This document shows positions 45,413 through 55,136 of a stretch of DNA of 64,000 bases, in pieces. Position 1 is the first letter of the stretch, and each line of letters begins with the position of its first letter. A program made the translations under genes and the position numbers. Below the pieces are notes generated by a model that worked only from the letters and a program-made list of their open reading frames with translations, was not told the origin of the DNA and searched no databases. The DNA lies in the NCBI RefSeq assembly GCF_900115075.1, contig NZ_FOVG01000001.1, positions 744,001 through 808,000 of the forward strand, given 5' to 3'. This DNA is from Candidatus Pantoea varia. Lineage in GTDB: Bacteria > Pseudomonadota > Gammaproteobacteria > Enterobacterales > Enterobacteriaceae.

Positions 45413-45714
45413 TTTATCTGTTCCGGTTATGACTTTGTGCCTGACCGGGTGTCAGATTTCAGCGTGATATTAGCAGCGGCAGTTAAGATGTGAGTTCATT
45501 AATTAGGGTTCCGCTTAAAGGTTAATATAAATAGAGCAGGAAGAGTTATATTAATTGAATCCGTTAGCAGAGCGAGTGACAGGTTTACGTTGATAAACCT
45601 GTAGGTTGATGTTTAATCACACCTGCCATTTCATGCAAGGGAGTGCGCAAGGCGCTTCCACTCAAATGATTTTATACAAAATCTCCGCAACCGGATTAGT
45701 GAAGTGACAGGCAA
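45413..45714. other. AT-rich intergenic region
   Basis: About 300 bp of lower GC with no gene, terminator or promoter recognised. It separates phoH from the convergent acyltransferase gene. Confidence 0.5.
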
Positions 45715-46272
45715 TTATCTGGCTCTGATAATCAGCGATTTTTCCGTGTAAACAATGCTATTGTCCGGGATGTCTTTATTGATAAACGACATCGCCCCGA
45801 TAGTGACGTTGCTTCCTATGATCAGTCCGTCGCCTATGATGCAAGTTCCGGCACCGACTTCGACATTATCGCCAATGACGATGCGCGCTGGCGTGCCGCA
45901 ACCTGCGCGCCCGGAGATGCCGATTGTTGAGTTCTGGCGGATTTTGAAATTGCAGCCGATAACTGTGCATTCATTTATCACCACGGATAAAAAGTGGCTG
46001 ACTGTCAGTCCCGGTCCGATTTGGGTGCCGGGCTGGATTTCAGTATGGTATTTCTGGATGAGTTGTCGATTAATTTTCTTCGCGAGATTTTTTAATACTG
46101 TGCTGTCTGTATGCGTCAGGAATGAGACTATCCGCCACCAGAAGTTAAATCGCCTGTCCGGACACTTAATCGCTTTATGCAACGTCCGCGCCCAGGTAAA
46201 AGGCTTATCACTCATCATAACTTCACGACGTAAACACTCATGCAGGTGTTTTTTTAATTCATCTTTTTTCAT
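45715..46272 (-). CDS. Serine acetyltransferase-like hexapeptide acyltransferase
   Basis: 185 residues. A helical N-terminus is followed by a left-handed beta-helix built of hexapeptide repeats (IGPGLTVSHFLSVVINE, VIGDNVEVGAGTCIIGDGLI). It resembles the CysE/WcaB group, but lacks the normal CysE N-terminal domain and C-terminal tail, so it probably acetylates a sugar of a capsule or lipopolysaccharide rather than serine. The surrounding DNA is AT-rich and a tRNA gene lies 300 bp away, suggesting gain by transfer. The start has no strong ribosome site. Confidence 0.75.
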   Translation of the reverse strand: MKKDELKKHLHECLRREVMMSDKPFTWARTLHKAIKCPDRRFNFWWRIVSFLTHTDSTVLKNLAKKINRQLIQKYHTEIQPGTQIGPGLTVSHFLSVVINECTVIGCNFKIRQNSTIGISGRAGCGTPARIVIGDNVEVGAGTCIIGDGLIIGSNVTIGAMSFINKDIPDNSIVYTEKSLIIRAR

Positions 46273-46539
46273 CGTTCTTTATCAGCGTCTTGCAAATTTT
46301 TAGCCGCGCATAGTAACAGGCTATAGCAGATGCCTTTTGAGGCAGGTCATTTAACGTGTCGCAGAATTAAATATAAGGTGTCTCATTTGGGTATTACGGA
46401 AATTTAATCAGTGGTCTCAAATAAGAATAATACGCAAAGAATGGGAATGTTAAAGAAAGGGAAGGTAAGGGATGGATTCGCTCAGCATGTTATCAAACCC
46501 CGGCGGGAGTTCTCACACTCCTCTCAGAGTGAGACAGGC
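46273..46539. other. AT-rich intergenic region next to tRNA-Ser
   Basis: No gene is visible. Short frames across this stretch and the tRNA are chance. No copy of the tRNA 3' end that would mark an attachment site was noticed here. Confidence 0.5.
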
Positions 46540-46569
46540 AAAAAAAAAGCCTGAACAAAAGTTCAGGCT
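46540..46569 (-). terminator. tRNA-Ser terminator
   Basis: On the minus strand AGCCTGAAC, TTTT, GTTCAGGCT followed by about nine T. It begins 13 bases past the CCA end of the tRNA. Confidence 0.92.
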
Positions 46570-46581
46570 CTTCTTTGAAGA

Positions 46582-46669
46582 TGGCGGTGAGAGAGGGGTT
46601 CGAACCCTCGATACGTTGCCGTATACACACTTTCCAGGCGTGCTCCTTCAGCCACTCGGACACCTCACC
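46582..46669 (-). tRNA. tRNA-Ser (anticodon GGA)
   Basis: 88 nt on the minus strand from GGTGAGGTGTCCGAGTGG to the encoded CCA. The cloverleaf is complete: acceptor stem GGTGAGG / CTCACC-type, D arm, anticodon loop CTGGAAA with GGA at 46635-46633, a long variable arm (TATACGGCAACGTAT region) and T arm GGTTCGAACCC. The long variable arm and GGA define a serine tRNA reading UCC/UCU. It matches E. coli serW/serX closely. Confidence 0.97.
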
Positions 46670-46708
46670 AGATTTACTTCACTGACCGCGCTGGGTCAAC
46701 GGGGCGGT

Positions 46709-46737
46709 ACTATAGGGAGTCGGCTGAAAACGGTCAA
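46709..46737 (-). promoter_or_regulatory. tRNA-Ser promoter
   Basis: On the minus strand TTGACC (46737-46732), 17 bp, TATAGT (46714-46709), followed by a GC-rich discriminator typical of stringently controlled stable RNA genes. The mature tRNA starts about 40 bases on. Confidence 0.85.
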
Positions 46738-46845
46738 GCACTATTTTCCTCTTTTGTTCTATTCGCTTAAGCTCTGAACGAATCGATTTACTGCGACATA
46801 AAGCCGGGGATTTATGCCGCATATGTTGCCCCGTCAAAGGCTAAA

Positions 46846-47379
46846 TCAGCTCTTCACCCGATTCGCGAAACTTTTGCGCAGCTTTTGCAGTTTCGGTGGG
46901 ATCACCGCCATACAGTAGCCGTTGCGCTGGCCCGCGCCTTCCCAGTAATCCTGATGATAGGCTTCAGCGGGATACCACTCTTTCAGCGGTTCGATAGTGG
47001 TCACTACCGGCACATCATGATCGGCCTGGGCGCGTGCAATGGCGGCACGGGCTTCTGCTTCCTGCTCTGCATTAGTCGGGAAAATCGCCGAGCGATACTG
47101 GGTGCCGATATCGTTACCCTGACGGTTAAGCTGGGTTGGATCGTGTGTGACAAAGCTGATATCCAGCAGATCGCCGAAAGTCACTTTCTCCGGATCAAAG
47201 CCAATGCGGATTGCTTCCGCATGACCGGTTGCACCGCTGCAGACCTGCTCATACGTCGGATTAGGGCGTGCACCGCCGGTATAGCCGCTTTCAACCGACT
47301 CAACGCCGATCACATCCTTAAATACCGCTTCGGTACACCAGAAACAGCCGCCAGCGATAACTGCGTATTCGATTGCCAT
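46846..47379 (-). CDS. msrA: MsrA, peptide methionine-S-sulfoxide reductase
   Basis: 177 residues. The catalytic GCFWC motif is at residues 11-15 with Cys12 as the nucleophile; a Cys near the end (RNGYCMAV) can resolve. MsrA reduces the S-form of methionine sulfoxide in oxidised proteins using thioredoxin. It is shorter than E. coli K-12 MsrA, which has an N-terminal extension, but this compact form is common. It lies 59 bp from the flavin-reductase-like gene on the same strand and may be cotranscribed. Confidence 0.95.
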   Translation of the reverse strand: MAIEYAVIAGGCFWCTEAVFKDVIGVESVESGYTGGARPNPTYEQVCSGATGHAEAIRIGFDPEKVTFGDLLDISFVTHDPTQLNRQGNDIGTQYRSAIFPTNAEQEAEARAAIARAQADHDVPVVTTIEPLKEWYPAEAYHQDYWEGAGQRNGYCMAVIPPKLQKLRKSFANRVKS

Positions 47380-47438
47380 AATAATTTACTCCTGTCAGGT
47401 CGAAAGAGGTGAATGGGGGCGCGGCAGACCGCTTTCAA

Positions 47439-48005
47439 CTAGATCAGCATCTCCGGTTTAAAATCTCCGCTCTTATCCAGCATTTTGTCGCTCATCACGC
47501 TGAAGCGGCCTTCGCCAGTGTAGTGCAGGGTAGCGGGATATTCCGGCTGCTCGGCGACATGGGCTTTCACGATCTCAAAAATAAACAGGTTGTAGTTGGC
47601 GACCATTGAATCGTCATAGAGCTGACACTCGAAACTGGCAAAGCATTCAGCAATCATCGGTGCGCCCACAACGTGCGCCGGTTCCAGTGTCAGGCCAAAC
47701 GCCTCAAACTTATCCAGCTGGTCGCCGTGGCAGTTGCCGATCGCGACCACCTCATCAATGAGTGAAGCGGAGGGGATATTCAGCACGCACTGACCGCTGT
47801 TGCGAATCAGCTCGTGGCTGTGATTCATTCCGGAAATCATGCAGCCGACCAGGGACGGCGAGAACTCCAGCACCGTGTGCCAGCCGAGCGTCATGATGTC
47901 GTGCTGATCCTGATACTGGGAACTGAGCAGCAGCACCGGTCCGGGTTCAAGGTATTTGCGGGCTTTGCTGACCGGGAAAGCATATTTGTGCATGCGTTGG
48001 CTCAT
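47439..48005 (-). CDS. Flavin reductase-like (FMN-binding split barrel) protein
   Basis: 188 residues. The flavin reductase-like fold is seen in PVLLLSSQYQDQHDIMTLGWHTVLEFSPSLVGCMIS and SHELIRNSGQCVLNIPS. These proteins bind FMN and reduce flavins or small substrates with NAD(P)H; the true substrate here is unknown. The ATG at 48005 is chosen because AAGGAG lies seven bases upstream. A longer frame would add ten residues. The PmrA box at 48143 could also act toward this gene. Confidence 0.85.
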   Translation of the reverse strand: MSQRMHKYAFPVSKARKYLEPGPVLLLSSQYQDQHDIMTLGWHTVLEFSPSLVGCMISGMNHSHELIRNSGQCVLNIPSASLIDEVVAIGNCHGDQLDKFEAFGLTLEPAHVVGAPMIAECFASFECQLYDDSMVANYNLFIFEIVKAHVAEQPEYPATLHYTGEGRFSVMSDKMLDKSGDFKPEMLI

Positions 48006-48128
48006 GGCGTAACTCCTTAAACGGAATGGTGCCATTAAGTGTAGAGCACGCTGCGGGTGCAGCAGGAACGCCCGTGGTCAGAAATGCGAGGTGAGTGATG
48101 GAGTGCGGGAAGAGCCGACATTTTTACC

Positions 48129-48178
48129 GGCAGTATCGCGAGCTTAAGGTTTCCTTAATCTACCCTCGCGATACTGCC
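48129..48178 (+). promoter_or_regulatory. PmrA box within a 50-bp inverted repeat
   Basis: CTTAAG-GTTTC-CTTAAT at 48143-48159 fits the PmrA (BasR) box YTTAAK-N5-YTTAAK at every position. It is flanked by 14-bp perfect arms, ggcagtatcgcgag (48129-48142) and ctcgcgatactgcc (48165-48178). The box is nearly symmetric, so it could serve the small gene to the right and, less perfectly, the flavin-reductase-like gene to the left. A possible -10 (GATACT) lies at 48170-48175. Confidence 0.8.
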
Positions 48179-48200
48179 AGCATTAACTGAGGATGATGCT

Positions 48201-48320
48201 ATGAAAACTGCTCCTGTTACCCTGTCTGCCCCTGCTTCGCGTCCGATGAGCGAATATGCTGCACTGCTGATTGCCGCAGCAACCGTTGTTCTGTTCCTGT
48301 CTGCCTGGTTCACCGCTTAA
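48201..48320 (+). CDS. 39-residue membrane protein, probable PmrA target
   Basis: ATG at 48201, TAA at 48318-48320; GAGG lies eight bases upstream. Residues 1-18 (MKTAPVTLSAPASRPMSE) are polar; residues 19-39 are one hydrophobic helix (begins YAALLIAAATVV, ends SAWFTA). The stop shares three bases with the stop of the convergent basS gene. A perfect PmrA box sits 42 bp upstream, so PmrA/PmrB probably control it. PmrR of Salmonella is a small membrane peptide controlled by PmrA that blocks LpxT; a similar job is possible, but sequence likeness was not established. Confidence 0.72.
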   Translation: MKTAPVTLSAPASRPMSEYAALLIAAATVVLFLSAWFTA

Positions 48321-49375
48321 AACTTAACGACGGCACGGCAACCGCTTCGGTCGCGACGATTGCCTAAGAAAAACTGAAACCGGTGTAGCTGGACGATGCG
48401 GCTGACAATGCTCAGCCCGAGTCCGATACCGCCGTAGCGGCTGTCCATCCGGATAAACGCTTTACTCAGCTCGCCACTTTTACTCTCATCTATGCCTGGC
48501 CCCTCATCTTCCACCACCATCATGGGGTGTGGAACAGATAGCAGCTGCACACTGATAGTGCTGTTATCCGGGCTATAGCGATGCGCGTTCTCCACCAGAT
48601 TGCGCAGCAACATCTTCAGCAGTGTGGCATCCCCGCGCACAAACTGCTCCTGTGGCAGATCGAGCACCAGCGTCTGCTGATGCGCTTCCAGCATAATACT
48701 CAGCTCCGCCTCCATCGGCAGAATGACATCTTCGATCAGACCGACGTTCTGATAGGTGCCAGAGGTAAACGATTGTCCGGCACGTGCCAGATTCAGCAGT
48801 TGCGATACGCTGTGCGTCATCTGATCCAGGCGCTGCACCAGCGGCTGAACTTTGACATCGCTGTTACGTTCGATTAACTCCAGATGCAGACGTAATCCCG
48901 CCAGCGGCGTGCGTAACTCATGCGCCACGTCGGCGGTGAACAACCGTTCGCGTTCCAGACTGGAGTTCAGGCGGGCGACCAGCTGATTAATCGCCTGAGT
49001 GACCGCATCGATCTCATGGACCTGACTGTAACAGGCGACGGGGTCGAGATTCTCTTCGCTGCGACTCTCCAGCTCACGCTGCAACTGATACAGCGGCCGG
49101 GTGATCCACTTCACCGCCTGATAGCAGAGCAGCAGCGTCAGGGTAATCATCACCAGACTCGGCACCGCCAGACTGGCCACCGCTTCATGCACTTCACGCT
49201 TAACGTGACTGTCCATGTTGCGCTTCTGCAATTGCGCCTCTACCAGAAACTGAATCTGCTCTTTACTCTCATGCCACAGCCAGACCACGCTGATGACCTG
49301 GAATACCAGCAGGATCAGCCCAATGGTCAGGATGAGGCGAAAGCGCATACTGCGGTGATCGAAACGTCTTATCAT
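48317..49375 (-). CDS. basS: BasS/PmrB, sensor kinase
   Basis: 352-residue histidine kinase sensing ferric iron, aluminium or low pH and controlling lipid A modification. TM1 is at about residues 13-34 and TM2 at 70-88. The short periplasmic loop (36-68) has acidic pairs (HESKEQ, REVHEA) that may bind metal. His152 in [11 protein letters not shown] is the phosphorylated residue. N, G1 and G2 boxes are present ([25 protein letters not shown]). It overlaps basR by four bases and is convergent with the small gene at 48201. Confidence 0.95.
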   Translation of the reverse strand: MIRRFDHRSMRFRLILTIGLILLVFQVISVVWLWHESKEQIQFLVEAQLQKRNMDSHVKREVHEAVASLAVPSLVMITLTLLLCYQAVKWITRPLYQLQRELESRSEENLDPVACYSQVHEIDAVTQAINQLVARLNSSLERERLFTADVAHELRTPLAGLRLHLELIERNSDVKVQPLVQRLDQMTHSVSQLLNLARAGQSFTSGTYQNVGLIEDVILPMEAELSIMLEAHQQTLVLDLPQEQFVRGDATLLKMLLRNLVENAHRYSPDNSTISVQLLSVPHPMMVVEDEGPGIDESKSGELSKAFIRMDSRYGGIGLGLSIVSRIVQLHRFQFFLGNRRDRSGCRAVVKF

Positions 49376-50052
49376 GTTGCCTCGCGAACGCCATCCTGCG
49401 TCACCAGTGCATAACCAAAACCGCGCACGGTGCGGATGGCGCTTTTGCCAATTTTGTCGCGCAGATTATGGATGTGCACTTCCAGCGTATTAGTAGAAGG
49501 CTCGGTCTCCCAGTTATAGATATCCTGGTAGAGAATTTCACGGTGTACCGGATTCCCAGCCTTAAGCATCAGCCGTGACAGAATCGCAAACTCTTTAGGT
49601 GTCAGATCCAGCAGCACATCATTGAGCATGATCTGACGATGAGTCATATCCAGCGCCAGCGCACCCACTCTGACATGACTGTCGCCCTGATTGACGTGGC
49701 GGCGAATCAGGGCGCGGATACGCGCCAGCAATTCATCCAGCGAAAACGGTTTGATCAGATAGTCGTCCGCACCGGCGTCGAGTCCGGCAATGCGCTCGCT
49801 GATGGTGTCACGCGCGGTCAGGATCAGCACCGGCGTCATCTTCTTCTGGCGACGCAGTCGTATCAGGAAATGCAGGCCATCTTCGTCCGGCAGGCCAAGG
49901 TCCAGCACCACCAGACTATACAGGCCGCTGGCGAAGTGCGCTTCAGCATCCCGCACCCGCGTCACGCCGTCGCAGACATAGCCTTCGCCTTCCAGCGCCA
50001 GCATCAGACCCTGCAGCAGCAGGGCGTCATCTTCAACTATCAGTATCTTCAT
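49372..50052 (-). CDS. basR: BasR/PmrA, response regulator
   Basis: 226-residue OmpR-type regulator. The phosphorylated Asp51 lies in [12 protein letters not shown], and the winged-helix domain contains [13 protein letters not shown] and [10 protein letters not shown]. It activates eptA and other lipid A genes from PmrA boxes, two of which are seen in this window. The ATG at 50052 overlaps the eptA stop by one base (TAATG). A GTG six codons earlier is unlikely. Confidence 0.96.
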   Translation of the reverse strand: MKILIVEDDALLLQGLMLALEGEGYVCDGVTRVRDAEAHFASGLYSLVVLDLGLPDEDGLHFLIRLRRQKKMTPVLILTARDTISERIAGLDAGADDYLIKPFSLDELLARIRALIRRHVNQGDSHVRVGALALDMTHRQIMLNDVLLDLTPKEFAILSRLMLKAGNPVHREILYQDIYNWETEPSTNTLEVHIHNLRDKIGKSAIRTVRGFGYALVTQDGVREAT

Positions 50053-51680
50053 TAGGGTTGGCTCCGACACGACGTCAAAATATCATCCGCAGGCACATAT
50101 TCGTGGGTCGCGGTGCCGGTTAATCCCAGCATGGTTGAGAACAGATTATCCTGTGAAAAATCGTCTGTCGCCGCCAGTTTATTCAGGCAGCCGCGATTAA
50201 CCGCATAACGTTTCTGATAATCATCGGAAAGCCAGATCAGCAGCGGCACATGTTTCTGGGTATCCGGTGCGATAGCATAGGGCAGGCCATGCAGGTAAGC
50301 CCCATTTTCACCCAGCGATTCGCCGTGGTCAGAAAGATAGACCAGGCTGGTGGTGAAGCGATCCTGATGCGCACGCAGGACATTTATAGCCTTATCGACG
50401 ATATGATCCACATTGACCAGCGTGTTGTCATAGGTATTGACCAGTTGCTGTTGCGAACAGTCCTGAATCTGGTTGGTGTCACAGGTCGGTTCAAACTGAC
50501 GGAACTGCGGCGGATAGCGATGGCTGTATGTCGGGCCATGACTGCCGATGGTGTGCAGCACAATGACCGCGTTGCCTTTTAACTGGCTGATGTACTCATC
50601 CAGCCCGTGGAACAGCACGTCGTCATAACATTCGCCTTCAATACACATGCCCGGGAGGTTCAGGCTGGTCATATCCTGATGCGGAACGCGATCGCAGGCA
50701 CCTTTACAGCCGCCATCATTCTCATTCCACAACACGCTGATCCCGGCACGCTGAATGACATCCAGCAGTCCCTCCTGGTGCGCGGCCAGCACATCATCAT
50801 AATGAGCGCGCGGCATGTCAGAGAACATGCAGGGCACAGAAACGGCCGTCGCCGTGCCGCACGAGGTGGTGTGGGGGAAATAGATCACATCATCTTTCGC
50901 CAGTAAGGGATTGGTCAGACGACCATAACCGCCCAGCGAGAAGTTTTGCGCGCGTGAGGTTTCGCCCAGCACCAGAATCGTCAGATTCGGCTTGCCGCTG
51001 GTGCGGCTGGGCTGCAGGTGCGCATCTTCACCGATACGCATCAGCGGCGCGTTCTGCAACTGCTCATGCTTATACCAGGAGAGCGTCGCCGCAATACTGT
51101 TAGACGGGCTGAGTGCTTTTACCAGCTCGCGGTTGTTGCGGAACAGCGAAGCGTAATCTTTATAGAAGAGCAGGGCGATCAGCACGATCAGCGCGGCTGA
51201 CAGCAGCACGCTGAGCAGTCGCGCCAGTACGCCGCGCCACTGCTGTTTTTTGATTCGCGGCCAGAACACCAGCAGCGCCATCAGCACGCCTGAAGTGAGC
51301 AGGGTGAGCAGCAGCTTCGGCGTAATCAGCGCCAGGGTTTCCGACGCGGTGGTATCCATCATGTTGGTGATCATTGAGCGATCGACCACGATGTTGTAGG
51401 TCTGAATAAAATACTGTGCCGACGCGCAGAGCAGAATAAACAGCGCGGCCAGCAGCCGATCCAGCCAGATAAACGAGGCCAGCGTAATCACGATATTAAT
51501 CACGCTAAAGGCGACCAGCGGCATCGATAAAAACACCAGCGTAGTATGCAGGTTGTCCAGCGGCATCACCGCCAGTACCTGACGGTAATAGGCGATATTA
51601 AGGAAAACCGCGATATAAATCGCAGCCAGAATCAGCAACGTAAGGCGGCTAATCAGCGGCCTCTTCAGGGTAAACGCCAT
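50052..51680 (-). CDS. eptA: EptA/PmrC, lipid A phosphoethanolamine transferase
   Basis: 542-residue inner-membrane enzyme that adds phosphoethanolamine to lipid A and so gives resistance to polymyxin. Five N-terminal helices are followed by a periplasmic sulfatase-fold domain. The nucleophile Thr lies in [13 protein letters not shown] and metal ligands in [11 protein letters not shown]. It matches E. coli EptA throughout. The ATG at 51680 ([12 protein letters not shown]) gives the normal length; the frame runs open upstream but that part is not protein-like. First gene of eptA-basR-basS. Confidence 0.95.
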   Translation of the reverse strand: MAFTLKRPLISRLTLLILAAIYIAVFLNIAYYRQVLAVMPLDNLHTTLVFLSMPLVAFSVINIVITLASFIWLDRLLAALFILLCASAQYFIQTYNIVVDRSMITNMMDTTASETLALITPKLLLTLLTSGVLMALLVFWPRIKKQQWRGVLARLLSVLLSAALIVLIALLFYKDYASLFRNNRELVKALSPSNSIAATLSWYKHEQLQNAPLMRIGEDAHLQPSRTSGKPNLTILVLGETSRAQNFSLGGYGRLTNPLLAKDDVIYFPHTTSCGTATAVSVPCMFSDMPRAHYDDVLAAHQEGLLDVIQRAGISVLWNENDGGCKGACDRVPHQDMTSLNLPGMCIEGECYDDVLFHGLDEYISQLKGNAVIVLHTIGSHGPTYSHRYPPQFRQFEPTCDTNQIQDCSQQQLVNTYDNTLVNVDHIVDKAINVLRAHQDRFTTSLVYLSDHGESLGENGAYLHGLPYAIAPDTQKHVPLLIWLSDDYQKRYAVNRGCLNKLAATDDFSQDNLFSTMLGLTGTATHEYVPADDILTSCRSQP

Positions 51681-51729
51681 GTGAGCAGGAACCAGAGTAA
51701 TAAAAGTGTCACGAGATTGCGCTTTCAAT

Positions 51730-51746
51730 ATTAGGAATACCTTAAG
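51730..51746 (-). promoter_or_regulatory. PmrA box of eptA
   Basis: On the minus strand CTTAAG-GTATT-CCTAAT matches YTTAAK-N5-YTTAAK at 11 of 12 positions. It lies about 50 bp before the eptA ATG. An overlapping palindrome cttaag-aag-cttaag (51741-51755) offers extra half-sites. Confidence 0.75.
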
Positions 51747-51755
51747 AAGCTTAAG

Positions 51756-52134
51756 GTTCGGGGCGGGTACTCTGTACAGAGAGGATTCCGACGGTGACAC
51801 CAGCCAGCCGCGGATCGGGTCCGGTCTGTTCTGCTGAAATATTACAAATAAGAACGGTACCTTTAAGCTGATGTAAACGTAGCGGCTGGCATGAAACCTG
51901 CATCTTTCTGGCATAACCCCTGTTAATGACTACACTTAATGTGAAGATGTTCTCAGTTAGGCAGTATTGTCAGCAACGCGCTTGCAAGTTTGAGGAGAGT
52001 GACCTATTCAATCACCACGTTTTATCCCTCAATCACCGCTTTATCAGAATTTCCCGCTTGCTGACCTGACTGCGTCAGGACATTCTTGTTTTAACTCAAT
52101 GTTTTATTAAATTTAGATTTTCAGGAGACGTAAC
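51756..52134. other. Divergent region between eptA and otsB
   Basis: Apart from the PmrA box at its left edge, no gene or clear promoter is seen. E. coli otsBA depends on sigma-S; no convincing sigma-S -10 (CTATACT-like) was assigned, although ctacactta near 51930 is a possibility. AGGAG seven bases before the otsB GTG is the ribosome site. Confidence 0.5.
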
Positions 52135-52923
52135 GTGACTCAAGCGGCAGACACCCATGCCAGGTACCCGACATTAACGAGCGGGCAGTATGCCTTCTTT
52201 TTTGATGTCGATGGCACGCTGGCAGCGATTCAGTCCCGTCCCGAAGCGGTATTTATTCCTGAGCAGGTCATCGCACAACTCCAGCAGCTCTCTGCACTTT
52301 CCGGGGGCGCACTTGCGCTGGTTTCCGGCAGACCCATAGAACAACTTGATGCGCTGGCCGCACCGTGGCACGGCCCGGCTGCGGGCGTGCATGGTGCTGA
52401 GCGCCGTGATGCCGAGGGGAATCTGCAACGCATCAGCCTGCCGGTGGAGGTCGAGCAACCGCTCAGAGCCGAACTGCAGGAGGCGATGGCTTCCTGGCCT
52501 GGCACGCAGCTGGAGATTAAAGGCATGGCCTTTGCCCTTCATTATCGTCAGGCGATGCAGCATGAGCAGGATGTGATGCGACTGGCAGAGCAGTCCGTGA
52601 AGCGTTTCCCGGGACTGGCACTTCAGCCGGGAAAATGTGTGGTTGAGATCAAACCCGCAGGTATTGATAAAGGCGCCGCCATTGGCGACTTTATGCAGCA
52701 GTCCCCTTTTGCCGGACGTACGCCGGTCTTTATTGGCGACGATCTCACTGATGAGAAGGGCTTTCTGGCCGTCAATGAACGGCAGGGCGTCTCGATCAAA
52801 GTCGGCGAAGGTTACAGCCAGGCCGATTATCGGCTTACTGATGTCGATGCGGTTTACGGCTGGCTGGAAAGAACATTATTACTATTAGAGCAAGACAACG
52901 TCGGTAAGGAGTTTAGGTTATGA
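52135..52923 (+). CDS. otsB: OtsB, trehalose-6-phosphate phosphatase
   Basis: 262-residue HAD phosphatase that removes phosphate from trehalose-6-phosphate. The catalytic motif FFDVDGTLA puts the nucleophile at Asp24 and the second Asp at 26. A later HAD motif is VFIGDDLTDEKGF. The start is GTG with AGGAG seven bases upstream. The end overlaps otsA by four bases. The pair makes trehalose for osmotic and stationary-phase protection. Confidence 0.96.
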   Translation: MTQAADTHARYPTLTSGQYAFFFDVDGTLAAIQSRPEAVFIPEQVIAQLQQLSALSGGALALVSGRPIEQLDALAAPWHGPAAGVHGAERRDAEGNLQRISLPVEVEQPLRAELQEAMASWPGTQLEIKGMAFALHYRQAMQHEQDVMRLAEQSVKRFPGLALQPGKCVVEIKPAGIDKGAAIGDFMQQSPFAGRTPVFIGDDLTDEKGFLAVNERQGVSIKVGEGYSQADYRLTDVDAVYGWLERTLLLLEQDNVGKEFRL

Positions 52924-54356
52924 GTCGTTTAGTGGTTGTATCTAACCGTGTCGCCATGCCAGATGGGTCTAAAACCAGCGCTGGCGGCCTGGCCGTCGGT
53001 ATTCTCGATGCACTGAAAAGCACCGGTGGAATGTGGTTTGGCTGGAACGGTGAAATCAGCGAGTTCACAGGCGAAGACGTTGAAGACGTCAAGGTTCAGG
53101 AGCATGAGGGTATCGAGTATGCCTCGTTCCCGCTGAGCCAGAACGATTACGATCTCTATTATTGCCAGTTCTCCAATACCGTTATCTGGCCCGCTTTCCA
53201 TTATCGCCTCGACCTGGTGCAGTTCCAGCGTGAAGCGTGGGAAGGGTATTGCGACGTCAATGATTCGGTGGCGCAGCGTTTAAAACCGCTGATCAAGCCT
53301 GATGATATTGTCTGGATCCACGATTATCACTTTTTACCGTTTGCCGCTGCACTGCGTCGGGCGGGTATTAATAACCGCATCGGTTTCTTCCTGCATATTC
53401 CGTTCCCGACGCCTGAAATCTTCAATGCGCTTCCTCCGCATAAAGAGTTGCTGGAAATGCTGTGTGAATATGACCTGCTGGGCTTCCAGACCGAATCGGA
53501 TCGGGTGGCGTTCCTCGACAGCGTCAGCCAGCTTACGCAGCTGCAGAATAAGGGCGACAAAAAGCATCGCGCCTTTGGCAACACCTTTATGACTGAGGTC
53601 TATCCGATCGGGATTGAGCCAGACAGTATTAAAGAGATGGCCGAAGGACCGCTGCCGCCGAAAATGGCTGCCATGAAGAAAGAGCTGGGCGATGCACGCA
53701 ATATCATTGCCTGCGAACGTCTCGACTATTCCAAAGGTCTGCCTGAGCGTTTTCTTGCTTATGAAGCGCTGCTGGAAAACTTCCCGGAGCATCGCGGCAA
53801 GATCCGCTATTCGCAGATCGCGCCAACCTCACGTGGCGATGTGCAGGCGTATCAGGATATCCGTCATCAGCTGGAGACCGAAGCAGGGCGCATCAATGGT
53901 AAGTACGGTACGCTGGGCTGGACCCCGCTCTACTACCTTAACCAGCATTTTGACCGTCGCCTGCTGATGAAGATCTTCCGCCTGACCGATGTCGGTCTTG
54001 TGACGCCGCTGCGTGACGGTATGAACCTGGTGGCGAAAGAGTATGTGGCTGCGCAGGACCCGGACGATCCAGGTGTACTGGTGCTGTCGCGCTTTGCCGG
54101 GGCGGCCAACGAGCTGACCTCAGCGCTGATAGTGAATCCTTATGACCGTGATGAAGTCGCCGCCGCGCTGGACAAGGCGATTACCATGCCGCGTACCGAA
54201 AGGATTTCACGCTACAACGATATGATGGCGGTATTGCGTAAAAATGATATTACCGCATGGCGTGAAAGCTTCCTGAAAGACCTGGAGCGCATTGACCCAC
54301 GCAGCGTTGACCACAATATGGCTAACAAGGTCGCAACCTTCCCAAAACTTGCCTGA
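52920..54356 (+). CDS. otsA: OtsA, trehalose-6-phosphate synthase
   Basis: 478-residue family 20 retaining glycosyltransferase that joins UDP-glucose and glucose-6-phosphate. It opens [15 protein letters not shown] and keeps [27 protein letters not shown] and [17 protein letters not shown], the active-site stretches of OtsA. It lies directly after otsB and ends at a strong terminator. In E. coli the same pair lies next to the flhDC region, though uspC, usually nearby, is absent here. Confidence 0.97.
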   Translation: MSRLVVVSNRVAMPDGSKTSAGGLAVGILDALKSTGGMWFGWNGEISEFTGEDVEDVKVQEHEGIEYASFPLSQNDYDLYYCQFSNTVIWPAFHYRLDLVQFQREAWEGYCDVNDSVAQRLKPLIKPDDIVWIHDYHFLPFAAALRRAGINNRIGFFLHIPFPTPEIFNALPPHKELLEMLCEYDLLGFQTESDRVAFLDSVSQLTQLQNKGDKKHRAFGNTFMTEVYPIGIEPDSIKEMAEGPLPPKMAAMKKELGDARNIIACERLDYSKGLPERFLAYEALLENFPEHRGKIRYSQIAPTSRGDVQAYQDIRHQLETEAGRINGKYGTLGWTPLYYLNQHFDRRLLMKIFRLTDVGLVTPLRDGMNLVAKEYVAAQDPDDPGVLVLSRFAGAANELTSALIVNPYDRDEVAAALDKAITMPRTERISRYNDMMAVLRKNDITAWRESFLKDLERIDPRSVDHNMANKVATFPKLA

Positions 54357-54381
54357 AATAAGGTCTGATTCAGGTGTTGAA

Positions 54382-54421
54382 AGCAGCGATACCACTCAAG
54401 GTGGTATCGCTGCTTTTTTTT
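54382..54421 (+). terminator. otsBA terminator
   Basis: agcagcgataccac (54382-54395), tcaag, gtggtatcgctgct (54401-54414), then nine T. Perfect 14-bp stem. Confidence 0.95.
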
Positions 54422-55050
54422 GGCACCGATCACAGAAAGCCCGTTCGGTATGTGTTAGTAGCCGCCAGTGGCGCTGGCACGCTGACACCTTGAGTGACCG
54501 CACGGAGTGGCTCGATTCATGCAAGCGAACCCGCAAAGCCCGTCATATCAGGCTCTGCCGCTTTCTTTACCTTCATTACTCAAGTTTTTCTTCATGCTGC
54601 CGATAGTAATAGTGCCAACGCATAACCCCTCGTTAATTCATTCGACTTTCTTATGTAACCCCTTGTTACATCGGGTATCAGAGCCTGAACACACTGCTGT
54701 CACTGTTAATACCAGGTTGCCATAAATCTCCCCTGATACCGTAGAAACCTTAACGATTTCATTACTCACCTCCTGCGATACTCCCCATAAGTAACTAATT
54801 TAACTGCAATTAACGGCCTGACTGGCCAGCATAATGTTCTGATAACTATTGTTTATCTGGTTCTAAATAGGGTGTTAAAACGATTAACACCCGATATTCA
54901 TTCCGGACTGCTCAAAGCGTCGAATAGCGATGGTTTTACCCCCTATTAAACCTTTCTCAGGACCAATTGGACTTAAAATCGGGCTTTTTTGTGCAAAAAA
55001 TGACCAGTCGGTAAGAAACCGTAAAGGTTTGCTGAAGAAATTTGCGTTAA
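54422..55050. other. Long intergenic region upstream of flhDC
   Basis: About 630 bp without a gene; short frames are not protein-like. The flhDC upstream region is long in enterics because many regulators bind there. No insertion sequence is present. AT-rich tracts near 54840-54900 could bind H-NS, but this is only a composition remark. Confidence 0.55.
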
Positions 55051-55072
55051 AAGTGTGATCTGCGTCACACTT
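55051..55072 (+). promoter_or_regulatory. CRP site of flhDC
   Basis: TGTGA-TCTGCG-TCACA (55054-55069) with AAG/CTT flanks is a near-consensus cAMP-CRP site. Its centre is about 70 bp upstream of the start point inferred from a TATAGA -10 at 55119-55124, close to the -71.5 site known in E. coli. Confidence 0.88.
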
Positions 55073-55136
55073 TATCTAAAATTACCCTTCCCTGTCGTTG
55101 TATGTCGAAATCAGACGATATAGATTTGCCTTGTTT

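Noticed and set aside
46582..46669. tRNA-Ser as a prophage attachment site
   Set aside because: No integrase nearby and no duplicate of the tRNA 3' end was noticed.
46472..46777. 101-codon plus-strand frame over the tRNA-Ser gene
   Set aside because: It runs antisense through the tRNA and its terminator, so it cannot be a normal gene.
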